Shown piece after piece: positions 6,501-11,586 of a DNA stretch of 11,586 nucleotides. The notes under the pieces were generated by a model, which saw nothing but the letters and a program-made list of their open reading frames with translations, was not told the origin of the DNA and searched no databases. Each line of letters begins with the position of its first letter. Within the stretch, counting starts at the first letter, position 1. Origin of the DNA: Phoronis pallida (Eukaryota; Phoronida; Phoronidae); assembly GCA_028565715.1 (NCBI GenBank), contig JAOXYC010204352.1, positions 1 to 11,586 on the forward strand, read 5' to 3'. Position numbers and translations under genes: made by a program.

Positions 6501-8261
6501 CAGCGCAAGCATCTTTCCAGTCGTTTCTTGCTTTCACCTTGTCATCTGGAGTAAACATGATAGCGTGCAGATGTTTCACAATGGTCGCAAAGTCTCTCTT
6601 GGACAAACTGCTACTACAGTACATGTCAGCTGAAATATTCCAAGAAACATCTTATTATTCTAATCAAATGATTAGCTGTTGATTGATAAAATACTGACTC
6701 AACTATTTTACAATCACTACAAAATAATTAATTGGTGTATATTATGATTCATCCAGGAGTGTAGATATGGATGTTTTTGTGTCTGGTGAATTTAAATCGT
6801 TACAAGTTGGAAGAGGCTAGACTCGTGTATTCTATTTTAACTTATTTGAAATAAATACTGTTAAGTGCTTACCAAGTTTTGTCCATTTTTCGCAAAATAG
6901 ACGGCGACTTGCTCTTTCTTTTTGAGTGAATTGCTTGCAGAAAACATTGCAGTCACTAAAGGTGTCCAGGGGACAAGGTTTTTTGCTACCATCCAACAGA
7001 ACTATCTGAAATATGATAATTGAAATGTGTGTTAAATGAAGTAAGCTAAATCTATTATTGTGCAACAGCCGAAAGTAATTGCCTCATCAACAGATTAGTG
7101 TGGTATTATAACCATTGTTGAACTAAGCTGCTAAGTAACTAAACACATGTATAAAGGAATATAATCAACCACGTTTTAAGTGCCAGTCTCATATATATGA
7201 CTTGGAATACACAAACAATTTATCTTAAAAATTTATCAATTTTCAAAATTAAATCATCATTCAAAAAATATTCTTGTTTTATTATCAAGCCCAAAAAGTT
7301 TTCTACAAGTTTTAAGAAAAAACCCTATTTTAATAATTTGGCCCAACAATTTTAGATCTCATTACCCCCACTTTTAAGATTTGAATCATAAAAAACAAAC
7401 CTAAGTTTAATTTTGAAATAAGATCGTGAGGTCCGGTTATATGATCATAACAAACTGATTCATTACTAGGGTTTGTCCCGCGTTACTTACGGGCAGCTCG
7501 GGAACTATACTACGCACACAAGTAACGCGTCACATTTAGTTTTTGGGCCCCTAGTTTTTGAACAACTGGCATGGTCACAAAGATACAGTCAATACCTTCA
7601 TGTTGATACCGATAAAATCGGTTGGAAATTATTGCGCTAAACAGGTAAACAATATCACATGGTCGAAAGCAAAAGTCACAAAATTATCAGTGCAGTTTGC
7701 ATGTGTGACTTATTCGTATCGCGTGAATAGTCTCCATAGCACTAGTCAAAATCTTGTGAAAAAATCAGTTTGAAATTAGATTTCTCCGTAATCTGAAGGC
7801 CAATTTGGTCCCTTTTCAAAAAGTCTAATAGTTAATCATCATACTTGCTCCGAATTTTGGTAGAAGCACTCTACTGGTTTTCATTTTTACAGAACAACAA
7901 CAATCACGAGTGGTAATGACATCGTAAAAATTAAAAGGCGGGCGATTGAAAAACATAAATGTTGGTAATGAGTTGAACACCGCTGAATAGTACTTTGCTT
8001 TTGTATTTGAATTATTCGATGGAAGTTATAGGAAACATCCGAAATTCAATTACTTAAAATAATCTCCAAAAAAAACAACTGAACGCATACTGATTACTGA
8101 AACGCGTTACAAGTAAATTTTAACAATAGTATGTTAGGACTTACCACTATTTCACCTGAAACGTCGTGCGCCGCAGTCTTTATTTTCACACTCTCCACTT
8201 CCTTCTTTTGTCCGTTTTCTACGAAGAAAATGGAATTTTCTTGGTTTTCAAAATGCCACAT
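535..8261 (-). CDS. Twelve-exon gene: death-domain-like, coiled-coil, poly-acidic nuclear protein (gene model)
   Basis: Spliced on the minus strand from exons 8261-8145, 7005-6873, 6629-6484, 5536-5298, 4217-4181, 3599-3498, 3213-3112, 2738-2697, 2405-2352, 1846-1781, 1192-959 and 591-535, giving about 442 codons. Every intron is GT..AG and frame is kept throughout. Residues 1-132 are unrecognised and have Cys at 50, 58, 62, 77 and 88. Residues 133-212 resemble a death domain (LGSKWEDI with Trp154, SPGQ, then a Leu-rich last helix). Residues 225-300 form a charged coiled coil, 297-424 are overwhelmingly Asp with some Glu and Asn, and 425-436 end in SRKRK, a candidate nuclear localisation signal. 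Long Asp/Glu tails are known from histone chaperones and HMGB-type proteins, so a nuclear role is inferred, not shown. I do not recognise the family as a whole. The exon 1-8 structure is well supported; the 3' end (exons 10-12) has alternative readings. Confidence 0.75.
592..958 (-). other. Intron 11
   Basis: A 367-base AT-rich intron between the poly-Asp exon and the basic exon. It includes the run-on reading frame of exon 11 down to the TAA at 874-872. Nothing else recognised. Confidence 0.4.
959..1192 (-). CDS. Exon 11, poly-Asp tail (residues 347-424)
   Basis: Acceptor TTTTTCAG gives NQSGSDADE, followed by about 60 residues that are nearly all Asp with single Glu or Asn interruptions, then SGDDGKSK before donor AAG|GTTAGT. 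The frame is open past that donor to a TAA at 874-872, so a terminal version ending about 29 codons later is possible. The tract is encoded mainly by GAT/GAC triplets in a 48- to 51-base higher-order repeat. Expected properties are extreme negative charge, disorder and binding to basic proteins or histones; this is inferred from composition. Confidence 0.6.
965..1175. repeat. Trinucleotide repeat with 48/51-base higher-order period
   Basis: A run of ATC/GTC-type triplets on the plus strand (GAT/GAC on the minus strand). A CGTCG marker recurs at 1003, 1054 and 1102, spacings of 51 and 48 bases, with ATTGTC and TTC variants in the same relative places. This shows expansion by duplication of a 16-triplet unit as well as single triplets. 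It lies inside exon 11 and encodes the acidic tail. Confidence 0.85.
1249..1385. repeat. Dispersed intronic repeat, copy A (intron 10)
   Basis: Shares long blocks with 7056-7213: the TTGTGCAACAGCC..AAAGTAATTGCCTCATCA block, then AGATTAGT.TGGTA, TATTATAACCATT.TTGAA, AAGTGCCAGTCTCA and TTGGAATACA. Both copies lie about 50 bases from the acceptor of the next exon. Weaker similarity resumes at 1640-1745 versus 7262-7360, as if 1390-1630 were inserted into copy A. Confidence 0.75.
1401..1473. repeat. 25-bp perfect inverted repeat (hairpin)
   Basis: Bases 1401-1425 are the exact reverse complement of 1449-1473, separated by 23 bases. The arm starts TCATTGAATAATAAATTTCT. There are no mismatches, which suggests a recent foldback insertion in intron 10. 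Confidence 0.9.
1494..1615. repeat. Nested inverted repeats next to the 25-bp hairpin
   Basis: TTCTCACATGA at 1494-1504 is the reverse complement of 1605-1615. Inside it, TGTGTTATT (1568-1576) and AATAACACA (1580-1588) form a perfect 9-bp hairpin with a 3-base loop, and GCGAC/GTCGC blocks pair further left. It may be a small foldback element of its own or part of one insertion with 1401-1473. It lies in intron 10 and has no coding content. Confidence 0.6.
1781..1846 (-). CDS. Exon 10, acidic exon with alternative stop (residues 325-346)
   Basis: A 66-base, phase-0 exon with acceptor TTTTTTCAG. It encodes NQLVSESDGDDDDNDGDDDD and then KD before donor GTAGGT. If that donor is skipped, the frame continues VGGYENNE to a TGA at 1756-1754, so this could also be a terminal exon. 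I prefer splicing because exons 11 and 12 continue in phase 0. Confidence 0.55.
1847..2351 (-). other. Intron 9, with duplicated exon-flanking sequence
   Basis: A 505-base intron. Near its 3' end (1900-1945) it carries GTTTCAAAAATACACAC followed by an AT-rich stretch; the same block recurs in intron 8 at about 2489-2525. Each lies 60 to 90 bases from the acceptor of the next acidic exon. The rest is unremarkable AT-rich DNA. Confidence 0.5.
2352..2405 (-). CDS. Exon 9, acidic exon (residues 307-324)
   Basis: A 54-base, phase-0 exon from acceptor TTTTTAG to donor GAG|GTGAGT. It encodes NHSTRESVGVHDDQDEVE. Its opening (Asn-His/Gln-..., Glu-Ser) resembles exons 10 and 11, as does the upstream intron sequence, suggesting these exons arose by tandem duplication. 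Confidence 0.6.
2697..2738 (-). CDS. Exon 8, first acidic exon (residues 293-306)
   Basis: A 42-base, phase-0 exon from acceptor TTTGCAG to donor GCT|GTGAGT. It encodes DQERMEEISDDDDA, the end of the coiled coil passing into the acidic tail. Both splice sites are strong matches to consensus. Confidence 0.65.
2739..3111 (-). other. Intron 7
   Basis: A 373-base intron between the coiled-coil exon and the first acidic exon. A short ACACAAATTAA-type direct repeat occurs at about 2837 and 2996. No coding content seen. Confidence 0.45.
3112..3213 (-). CDS. Exon 7, coiled coil part 2 (residues 259-292)
   Basis: Acceptor TTTTCAG, donor ATG|GTATAG, phase 0, also exactly 34 codons like exon 6. It reads TCLQFRHDMEKAVQKLKIAE and KRIEDLEARLTFYM, with clear heptads (L..A...I..L...L). 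The donor is weak. If the intron were retained, translation would stop immediately (ATG GTA TAG), giving a short isoform without the acidic tail. Confidence 0.7.
3498..3599 (-). CDS. Exon 6, coiled coil part 1 (residues 225-258)
   Basis: Acceptor TTTTCAG, donor GAG|GTAGAT, phase 0 at both ends, exactly 34 codons. It reads TTALNNALQRAQAAEEKVKK and then ERERRSAVEDKAEE, with hydrophobic residues at near-heptad spacing and many Glu/Lys/Arg. This fits a solvent-exposed coiled coil that would dimerise or oligomerise the protein. Confidence 0.75.
3600..4180 (-). other. Intron 5, with short TTA microsatellite
   Basis: A 581-base AT-rich intron. A short (TAT)n run lies at 3977-3993. Nothing else recognised. 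Confidence 0.5.
4181..4217 (-). CDS. Exon 5, short basic linker (residues 212-224)
   Basis: A 37-base exon between acceptor TTGTAG and donor CAG|GTTTGT. The split codon GA|G gives Glu, followed by KSKAPVVPNDQQ. The Pro-containing linker separates the death-domain-like module from the coiled coil. Its shortness is a risk, but it restores phase 0 exactly and is followed in frame by exon 6. Confidence 0.65.
4489..4504. repeat. 16-bp perfect palindrome at the left end of the intron 4 element
   Basis: Five C, three T, three A and five G form a perfect palindrome centred on TTTAAA. It combines the TTAA target site and the start of the terminal repeat with flanking C bases. Confidence 0.85.
4649..4668. 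promoter_or_regulatory. Inverted pair of forkhead-type sites (copy 1)
   Basis: GTAAACAAA, a 2-base spacer and TTTGTTTAC form a perfect 20-base inverted repeat. GTAAACAA is the core recognised by forkhead (FOX) factors. It lies inside the intron 4 element. Function is untested, and such AT-rich motifs arise easily. Confidence 0.35.
4804..4821. promoter_or_regulatory. Inverted pair of forkhead-type sites (copy 2)
   Basis: GTAAACAA, TG, TTGTTTAC: a perfect 18-base inverted repeat similar to 4649-4668 and in the same element. Two such palindromes 136 bases apart may be internal repeats of the element or binding sites. Confidence 0.35.
5298..5536 (-). CDS. Exon 4, death-domain-like module (residues 133-211)
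   Basis: The largest internal exon, from acceptor TTTCAG to donor AAGA|GTATGT, phase 2. It reads RNVLTNNYKNHLKLAAFLGSK, followed by WEDIVRLLDMW, a variable loop, SPGQTFLKRL and NFGELRQLLNGTIDCRQF. The order fits a death domain: helix 1-2 with LG..W...(V/A)..L, a central loop, a Gln-containing helix 5 and a final L..LL helix. Trp154 matches the conserved tryptophan. Death domains are six-helix protein interaction modules used in signalling complexes. The match comes from motif spacing seen by eye, and the region between helices 3 and 4 is divergent. Confidence 0.7.
5821..6016. mobile_element. Foldback element, family 1, diverged copy (intron 3)
   Basis: Flanked by TTAA at 5817-5820 and 6017-6020. 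The left end (AAGTAATGTCTCATTG and later AAAATTCAAATCAACT) matches the termini of the elements at 6114 and 9397. Internally GTGATTTGAGAGCTTTT is followed by the reverse complement of GTGATTTGACAGCTTTT, giving a stem. The right end (ACAGTGTTTTAA) is degraded. Confidence 0.5.
6114..6445. mobile_element. Foldback element, family 1, best-preserved copy (intron 3)
   Basis: The 332-base element is flanked by TTAA at 6110-6113 and 6446-6449. The left half pairs with the right half almost throughout: AGGTATTGTCTCCTCGTTGG against AGATACTGTCTCTTCGTTGG, then GTGAGGATCTGGG, AAAATTCAAAT, AGTCCTTTGATGAA, TAATTAACCTGCATC, AATCGGTAA and GTGTAAATTT. There is no coding capacity. It fits a MITE or foldback element, moved in trans by a TTAA-specific (piggyBac-like) transposase if the flanks are true target duplications. 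Confidence 0.7.
6484..6629 (-). CDS. Exon 3 (residues 84-132)
   Basis: The acceptor is ATTTCAG and the donor is TCG|GTAAAG, and the exon ends in phase 0. It reads ADMYCSSSLSKRDF, then an amphipathic helical segment (TIVKHLHAIMF) and KARNDWKDACAAALRVS. It is probably helical and contains Cys88. The family is not recognised. Codon use is mixed and slightly more GC-rich than the flanking introns, as expected for coding DNA here. Confidence 0.75.
6873..7005 (-). CDS. Exon 2 (residues 40-83)
   Basis: The acceptor is TTTCAG and the donor is G|GTAAGC, leaving phase 1. It reads IVLLDGSKKPCPL, then a Cys-containing helical-looking stretch (DCNVFCKQF) and a basic ERASRR patch. Four cysteines lie at residues 50, 58, 62 and 77; their spacing does not match a zinc finger I know. 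It joins in frame to exon 3 through a split Ala codon. Confidence 0.75.
7056..7213. repeat. Dispersed intronic repeat, copy B (intron 1)
   Basis: Second copy of the repeat at 1249-1385, with small insertions, including about 40 bases near 7123-7165. It lies about 50 bases from the exon 2 acceptor. Similarity continues weakly to about 7360. Copy B lacks the nested hairpins found in copy A. Confidence 0.75.
7465..7555. repeat. Imperfect foldback with 10-bp perfect arms in intron 1
   Basis: CGCGTTACTT at 7479-7488 is the exact reverse complement of 7520-7529. Outer blocks ACTAGGG (7465-7471) and CCCCTAGT (7548-7555) also pair. It is GC-richer than its surroundings. It looks like a small foldback insertion about 91 bases long; no clear target duplication seen. 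Confidence 0.55.
7556..8144 (-). other. Rest of intron 1
   Basis: No exon or repeat recognised apart from a short ACCGAT-AAA-ATCGGT palindrome near 7597-7611. First introns often hold enhancers, but I see no specific evidence of one. Confidence 0.4.
8145..8261 (-). CDS. Exon 1, initiator exon (residues 1-39)
   Basis: Begins ATG TGG CAT (MWHFENQ...) and ends ...SGEIV before donor GTAAG, phase 0. The 5' leader carries an in-frame TGA about 54 bases upstream of this ATG and no closer in-frame ATG, which supports this start. The end of exon 1 and the start of exon 2 read SGEIV-IVLLDG, a hydrophobic strand typical of a small beta fold, but I cannot name the domain. There is no signal peptide or membrane segment. 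Confidence 0.75.
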
Positions 8262-8335
8262 GATGTTTGTAGATAAAAGAAGTTGTAGTTCGACGTTGTA
8301 AGTTGTGATAAATCAAGTGCTGAGTTGCAGGGAGC
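8262..8335 (-). other. 5' leader of the gene
   Basis: Minus-strand sequence between the TATA-like box and the ATG. It contains an in-frame TGA about 54 bases before the start codon and no in-frame upstream ATG, supporting the ATG at 8261. The transcription start is estimated at about 8312 from a TATA-to-start distance near 30 bases. Confidence 0.4.
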
Positions 8336-8341
8336 CAAAGC

Positions 8342-8349
8342 TTTTAAAT
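8342..8349 (-). promoter_or_regulatory. TATA-like box
   Basis: ATTTAAAA on the minus strand, about 80 bases upstream of the ATG and about 30 bases from the estimated transcription start. It is not a canonical TATAAA, but it is well placed relative to the CCAAT boxes. Confidence 0.4.
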
Positions 8350-8380
8350 GTCAGTGACAGCAAGTACGAGGTCTAAACCA

Positions 8381-8498
8381 CCAATCACATTACGCTGGTT
8401 GAAAGCCAGCCAATCAAATCGAACCAGGCTAACCGGGCGGGGTTAGTAGCGGGTCTACCTGTGTTCGAGTGACCAATCAAATTCGTCCGTATCACGTG
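8381..8498 (-). promoter_or_regulatory. Proximal promoter: three CCAAT boxes, GC box and E-box
   Basis: CCAAT pentamers at 8381-8385, 8410-8414 and 8473-8477 (each continuing CCAATCA), a GC box GGGCGGGG at 8435-8442, and a palindromic CACGTG E-box at 8493-8498, all in a locally GC-richer stretch. Relative to the estimated start they lie at about -70, -100, -160 and -185. Such a set normally binds NF-Y, Sp/KLF and bHLH factors and suggests a broadly or proliferation-linked expressed gene. Confidence 0.6.
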
Positions 8499-8550
8499 GC
8501 AAATTTACCGGGTAATGCGAGGTTGGACCCTTGCGCGTGCTCCTTAAAAT

Positions 8551-8572
8551 ATGAGCTTTTTCATAAGCTCAT
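8551..8572. repeat. Short perfect hairpin
   Basis: ATGAGCTT, a 6-base loop and AAGCTCAT form a perfect 8-bp stem just beyond the promoter. No run of T follows, so there is no specific reason to call it a terminator. Confidence 0.5.
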
Positions 8573-9396
8573 CGGTCTGATAAACAACTGAAAAAAATGT
8601 ATTATTCAACTAAGCACTTTTCCCGGGTTTTTTTCCCCGAGTTCCCTAAAAGTTCTAAAAATTGGCCCTCTATGACAAAGTCATAAAGCAGTGATAGTGC
8701 CTCGTGCCTCATGCATAATACCATAGGTTTTGCAAATGATCTCAGCGCGTTTTTGAATAAAAATCGCGTTTTTTTTTTAGGAAAGTAAACCGTTCAAGAA
8801 AACCTGAATAGGGCAAAAACTTGAAAATTCACATCTCGGGTTGAACGTAAGCCGAACGTCTTTCTAGCTCGGAAACTAATAATAACAAGGTAAATTGCAC
8901 TCTTGAGTCTTGAACTAGTGCCGGTCAGTGCACGGTTAAAAGCGAAAAATTGATTTCAAATCAACATGTCATGAAATCTAATATCAGGCAAAAAGTTCAA
9001 ATTTTAATTTTTCAGTTATTGAACGGCTAAGGTCTCATTATATGCACATTGCAAACTTTTAATTTGTTATTAGGTTTGAATGTTTTGAAGTTATGGTAAA
9101 CATTTCATAACTAACTGTTTTGACAGGACAATCAAATTAAAACAACTTGCCAACTGACCGCGCATTAGGTATTCAACAGGAAATTGACAATAGTACCTTT
9201 GCGTATTTCTGACCTCATTTTAAAAATATAACAAAATTAATTTTCGCTACTAGTGACTAACAAACAATACAAATCTTCACACAAAAGCATGATTTTCTGA
9301 ATTTGACAAACCTTCGTTAAGGGGATATAACTTGAACGTTAAAATTCAGTGGAATGTTTTTTTTGTGCCTTTGACTTTGATATTGAAAATTTTGAA
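8573..9396. other. Intergenic DNA
   Basis: AT-rich sequence upstream of the gene. Reading frames on both strands are short and lack recognisable domains or splice structure. Nothing supported. Confidence 0.5.
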
Positions 9397-9532
9397 GATA
9401 CTGTCTCATTGTTGGTGAGGATCTGGGGTCAAAATTCAAATCAACTACAGAACTAGACATTTTGTGTATGAGTATTTTTGTTTTGTGTTTTGAATTTTGA
9501 CCCCAGATCCTCACCAACGATGAGGCAGTATC
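9397..9532. mobile_element. Foldback element, family 1, short intergenic copy
   Basis: GATACTGTCTCATTGTTGGT at the left pairs with the reverse complement of the right end (GATACTGCCTCATCGTTGGT). The arms continue GAGGATCTGGGGTCAAAATT for about 44 bases, with few mismatches. The ends and interior match the element at 6114-6445, but it is only 136 bases long and its TTAA flanks are not intact (TTGA left, ATTT right). Confidence 0.7.
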
Positions 9533-9768
9533 ATTTGCTTGCTCCGTAGGAAAGAAAATTACTGTTAAAATGTGTCGCTTTTTCTGGGATACCCGATACA
9601 AAACAAAAACATTTCGGTAAGTCGACCTATGATTTTTTATACCCATATCTCAAATAGTGTGACAAATGACAATAGACGCAAGTAACATTTTTGAACAGAA
9701 GTTTCTCGACCGCCGGTACAATTTGTAAGTACGGCTGAGTTTAACTGCTGATTTCTAAATCAATTCAG

Positions 9769-10058
9769 AGGTCTATTTAAAGACGGTGAACCGTGGCGCC
9801 GACATGTTTCCAAAAATGCAATCGAACCGTCCGGTGACGGCCAGTGGATTCCAGGAAGGGATTAGCCCCTAGAGGATTAGCGAGGGGTGCAACATCAAGT
9901 GAACAATGTCTGTGCATGACACAACTCCTGGGCGGCGACATCAAAGCGATGCGTACAGAACTACAGTCAATCGAAAAAATGAAGACCGTGTTTCTCGTTA
10001 AAATTTGTGACGCTTACTGATAATACTCTTGTAGCCTACCAAAAAAAAAAAAAAAAAA
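9769..10058 (+). pseudogene. GC-richer partly open stretch ending in an 18-A tract; possible retroposed or decayed coding fragment
   Basis: After an AG at 9767-9768, one plus frame reads GLFKDGEPWRRHVSKNAIEP, then a stop. Another frame is open from 9838 to TGA 10018-10020 (60 codons, including TQLLGGDIKAMRTELQSIEK), and 18 A residues follow at 10041-10058. Base composition is clearly less AT-rich than the flanks. A short 3' tail and poly(A) fit a retroposed copy. The DGEPWRRH piece resembles the C-helix W..(R) region of cytochrome P450s, but the match is too short to name. It could also be promoter-type DNA. Confidence 0.25.
10041..10058 (+). repeat. A18 homopolymer
   Basis: Eighteen consecutive A on the plus strand, the longest homopolymer in the window. 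It may be a retroposon tail. Confidence 0.8.
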
Positions 10059-10079
10059 TTGATGTTTGTTAGGCTTTCA

Positions 10080-10477
10080 GACAGTGTTATCATGCTAAAA
10101 AATCAGTTTTAGAGAATATTTTTGTTTTTGAAAAATTCATTTTTGGTATTTTGATAAAATCTGTGATGTCATACGTAGGTGTAAAATTCGCTCTAAATAC
10201 ATTGGAAAAATACGTTTTTCTCAAATAATTTATGAGATTTGAATTCCAAACAAGAAAATTGCAAAATATGTTTAATGTAAAAATCCTAGCTTTATATGGA
10301 TTTATTTGGCCGTTTTCTTGTTTGGAATTCAAATCTTGAAAATATTTGAGATGAACGTATTTTTCCAATGTGTTAAGAGCAAATTTCACAGATTTGATCA
10401 AAATATCAAAAATAATTGTTTCAAAAATTTTCTCACTTTAATTGATTTTTCTAGCATAATGATAGCACTACACTGTC
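10080..10477. mobile_element. Foldback element, family 2
   Basis: A 398-base imperfect palindrome. The ends GACAGTG and CACTGTC pair, and the arms pair through most of their length, including a 24-base perfect match (10235-10258 against 10313-10336, centred on GAATTC) and the blocks ACATTGGAAAAATACGTT and ATTTTGAT.AAATCTGTGA. No transposase. Target duplications are not evident. The open frames on both strands here are products of the palindrome. Confidence 0.7.
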
Positions 10478-11586
10478 AACCATCCTAGACATACATTCAA
10501 ACATAAGCTTTTTTTAGCAATTTGACCGGGTGTTGTTCTATTGACCATCCGCGGAGAATGCCAGCGTGATTCAAGCCTGTTGTACATATTCTAGGTGTTC
10601 ATTGTTATTTTTCTTTTCATGGGAGGCTCGATGTCCGACGCTTAACCAATACGTAACCTGTATAAGCTCATTCATCTATCACAACTGCGTTGCGCAGATG
10701 ACTCATTCCTGTCTATTAGGACGTCAAATTAAAAGCTAATCCTCATGATCCTCAAAGGCGCGAGTTAACGATCCCAGATCCTTGGCTCACGATGGAACTA
10801 AAAATTACGGAATAACAAGATTTACGGATTCCGATTTTTTATTTAGCAGCTCACCATTTCTGAACACTTAGTTGTTCGAAAACAAACAAGGCCTGATTTC
10901 GGATCACTGAAAGAAAAGCTCATGAAGTGAGCTAATTAAATAAAGAGAACAGAGGGATTTGCATTTTGCGATAGAATGCCCCGGGTGTCATTCGTGTCAT
11001 TTTTGACGAATATATAACTTCCCCACTAACTTCAAAATTGTGTTCTCAATACTTTTAAGCATGACTGAGGGACCGTTTGGACTCCCTTTAGTCCAAGCAC
11101 ACTTTTGACACCCCTACAATAGTTACATTCTAACTTTTACACCCTCCAAATATTAAAACCCAGAAATTTGTTGAAAACAAAGAATTTGGAAATGTTTAAC
11201 TCATCGTAAGCAAATTGTCAAATCCAAAACGAAACAAACTAGTCAAATAATCTTAAAATGAGGCTGATTGTTGTTTTTTATGAATAAATTAGACTATCAT
11301 ACATTGCAAGGGACGGAAATCTTTTGGAATTAGATTAGATATGCTATGCATTTGCCAACACGCGAGAGTCGTACCTTTTAAGTATGCGAGCTCGTGCGCT
11401 AGCAAATGTATGCTTATGTTAGTCGATTTATCGCCATATTTTAGTGGTCCGGTGGCACTTTCTTTTTCGTTTTTTTTTTAATTTTTAGGCACAGAATTGA
11501 ACAAAACTTCATGAGATTATAAAATTGAATACATTGTTGTCGTAATAATATCATATGCAAGCCTTGGAACTGATTATTTCCAATAA
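10478..11586. other. Intergenic DNA
   Basis: No supported gene. Small features: an AP-1-type TGACTCA at 10699-10705 and GACGTCA at 10720-10726, a 7-bp hairpin TTGGACT/AGTCCAA at 11077-11096, a TATATAA at about 11010, and an imperfect palindrome near 11343-11413. None is enough to call a promoter. Confidence 0.45.

Noticed and set aside
9317-9646. 109-codon minus-strand frame
   Set aside because: It spans the family 1 foldback element and contains no domain; it is a by-product of repeat sequence.
9770-9829. Cytochrome P450 exon from DGEPWRRH
   Set aside because: Only about a dozen residues resemble the C-helix region; the following residues and the early stop do not support a P450 call.
9835-9847. 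GACGGCCAGTG, which resembles part of the M13 forward primer site of cloning vectors
   Set aside because: The match is only about 11 bases and the flanks do not continue as vector, so chance is more likely than contamination.
10090-10488. Overlapping reading frames of 103 and 60 codons at the right
   Set aside because: They lie inside the foldback palindrome, are mirror products of its arms, and have no recognisable domain.
10699-10726. AP-1 (TGACTCA) and CRE-like (GACGTCA) motifs as a promoter
   Set aside because: Two short motifs without a nearby gene or start signal are not enough.

Overview
The window looks like nuclear genomic DNA from an animal, probably an invertebrate. It is AT-rich and has no bacterial-style gene packing. 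GT..AG introns of about 0.24 to 1.14 kb break up one coding sequence, a CCAAT/GC-box/TATA-type promoter is visible, and non-coding foldback repeats sit in introns and intergenic DNA. I could not narrow the taxon further from sequence alone.

Main gene (minus strand, about 8261 down to about 535): I assembled twelve exons by eye. The start is ATG at 8261, with an in-frame TGA further upstream in the 5' leader. All eleven junctions use GT..AG and the reading frame stays open across them, giving a protein of about 442 residues. In order it holds: an unrecognised cysteine-containing N-terminal region (1-132); a segment that resembles a death domain (about 133-212); a basic linker; a charged coiled coil (about 225-300); a very long acidic tail (about 297-424) made mainly of Asp and encoded by four short exons; and a basic SRKRK end that looks like a nuclear localisation signal. 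The layout suggests a nuclear scaffold or chaperone-like protein with a death-fold interaction module. I do not recognise it as a named gene.

Layout from left to right: 1-57 is the 3' end of a tRNA-derived element cut by the window edge. 58-534 holds the probable 3' UTR and poly(A) signals. 535-8261 is the gene, with a 25-bp perfect hairpin and nested inverted repeats in intron 10, a 472-bp TTAA-flanked element in intron 4, and two related TTAA-flanked foldback elements in intron 3. 8262-8500 is the 5' leader and promoter. 8500-11586 is intergenic, with a third member of the foldback family (9397-9532), a locally GC-richer, partly open stretch ending in an 18-A tract (9769-10058), and a separate 398-bp foldback element (10080-10477). 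No second complete gene was found.

The most interesting points are the unusual domain order of the encoded protein, the apparent tandem duplication of acidic exons together with their flanking intron sequence, the 48/51-bp higher-order repeat that encodes the poly-Asp tail, and the small family of TTAA-flanked foldback elements.
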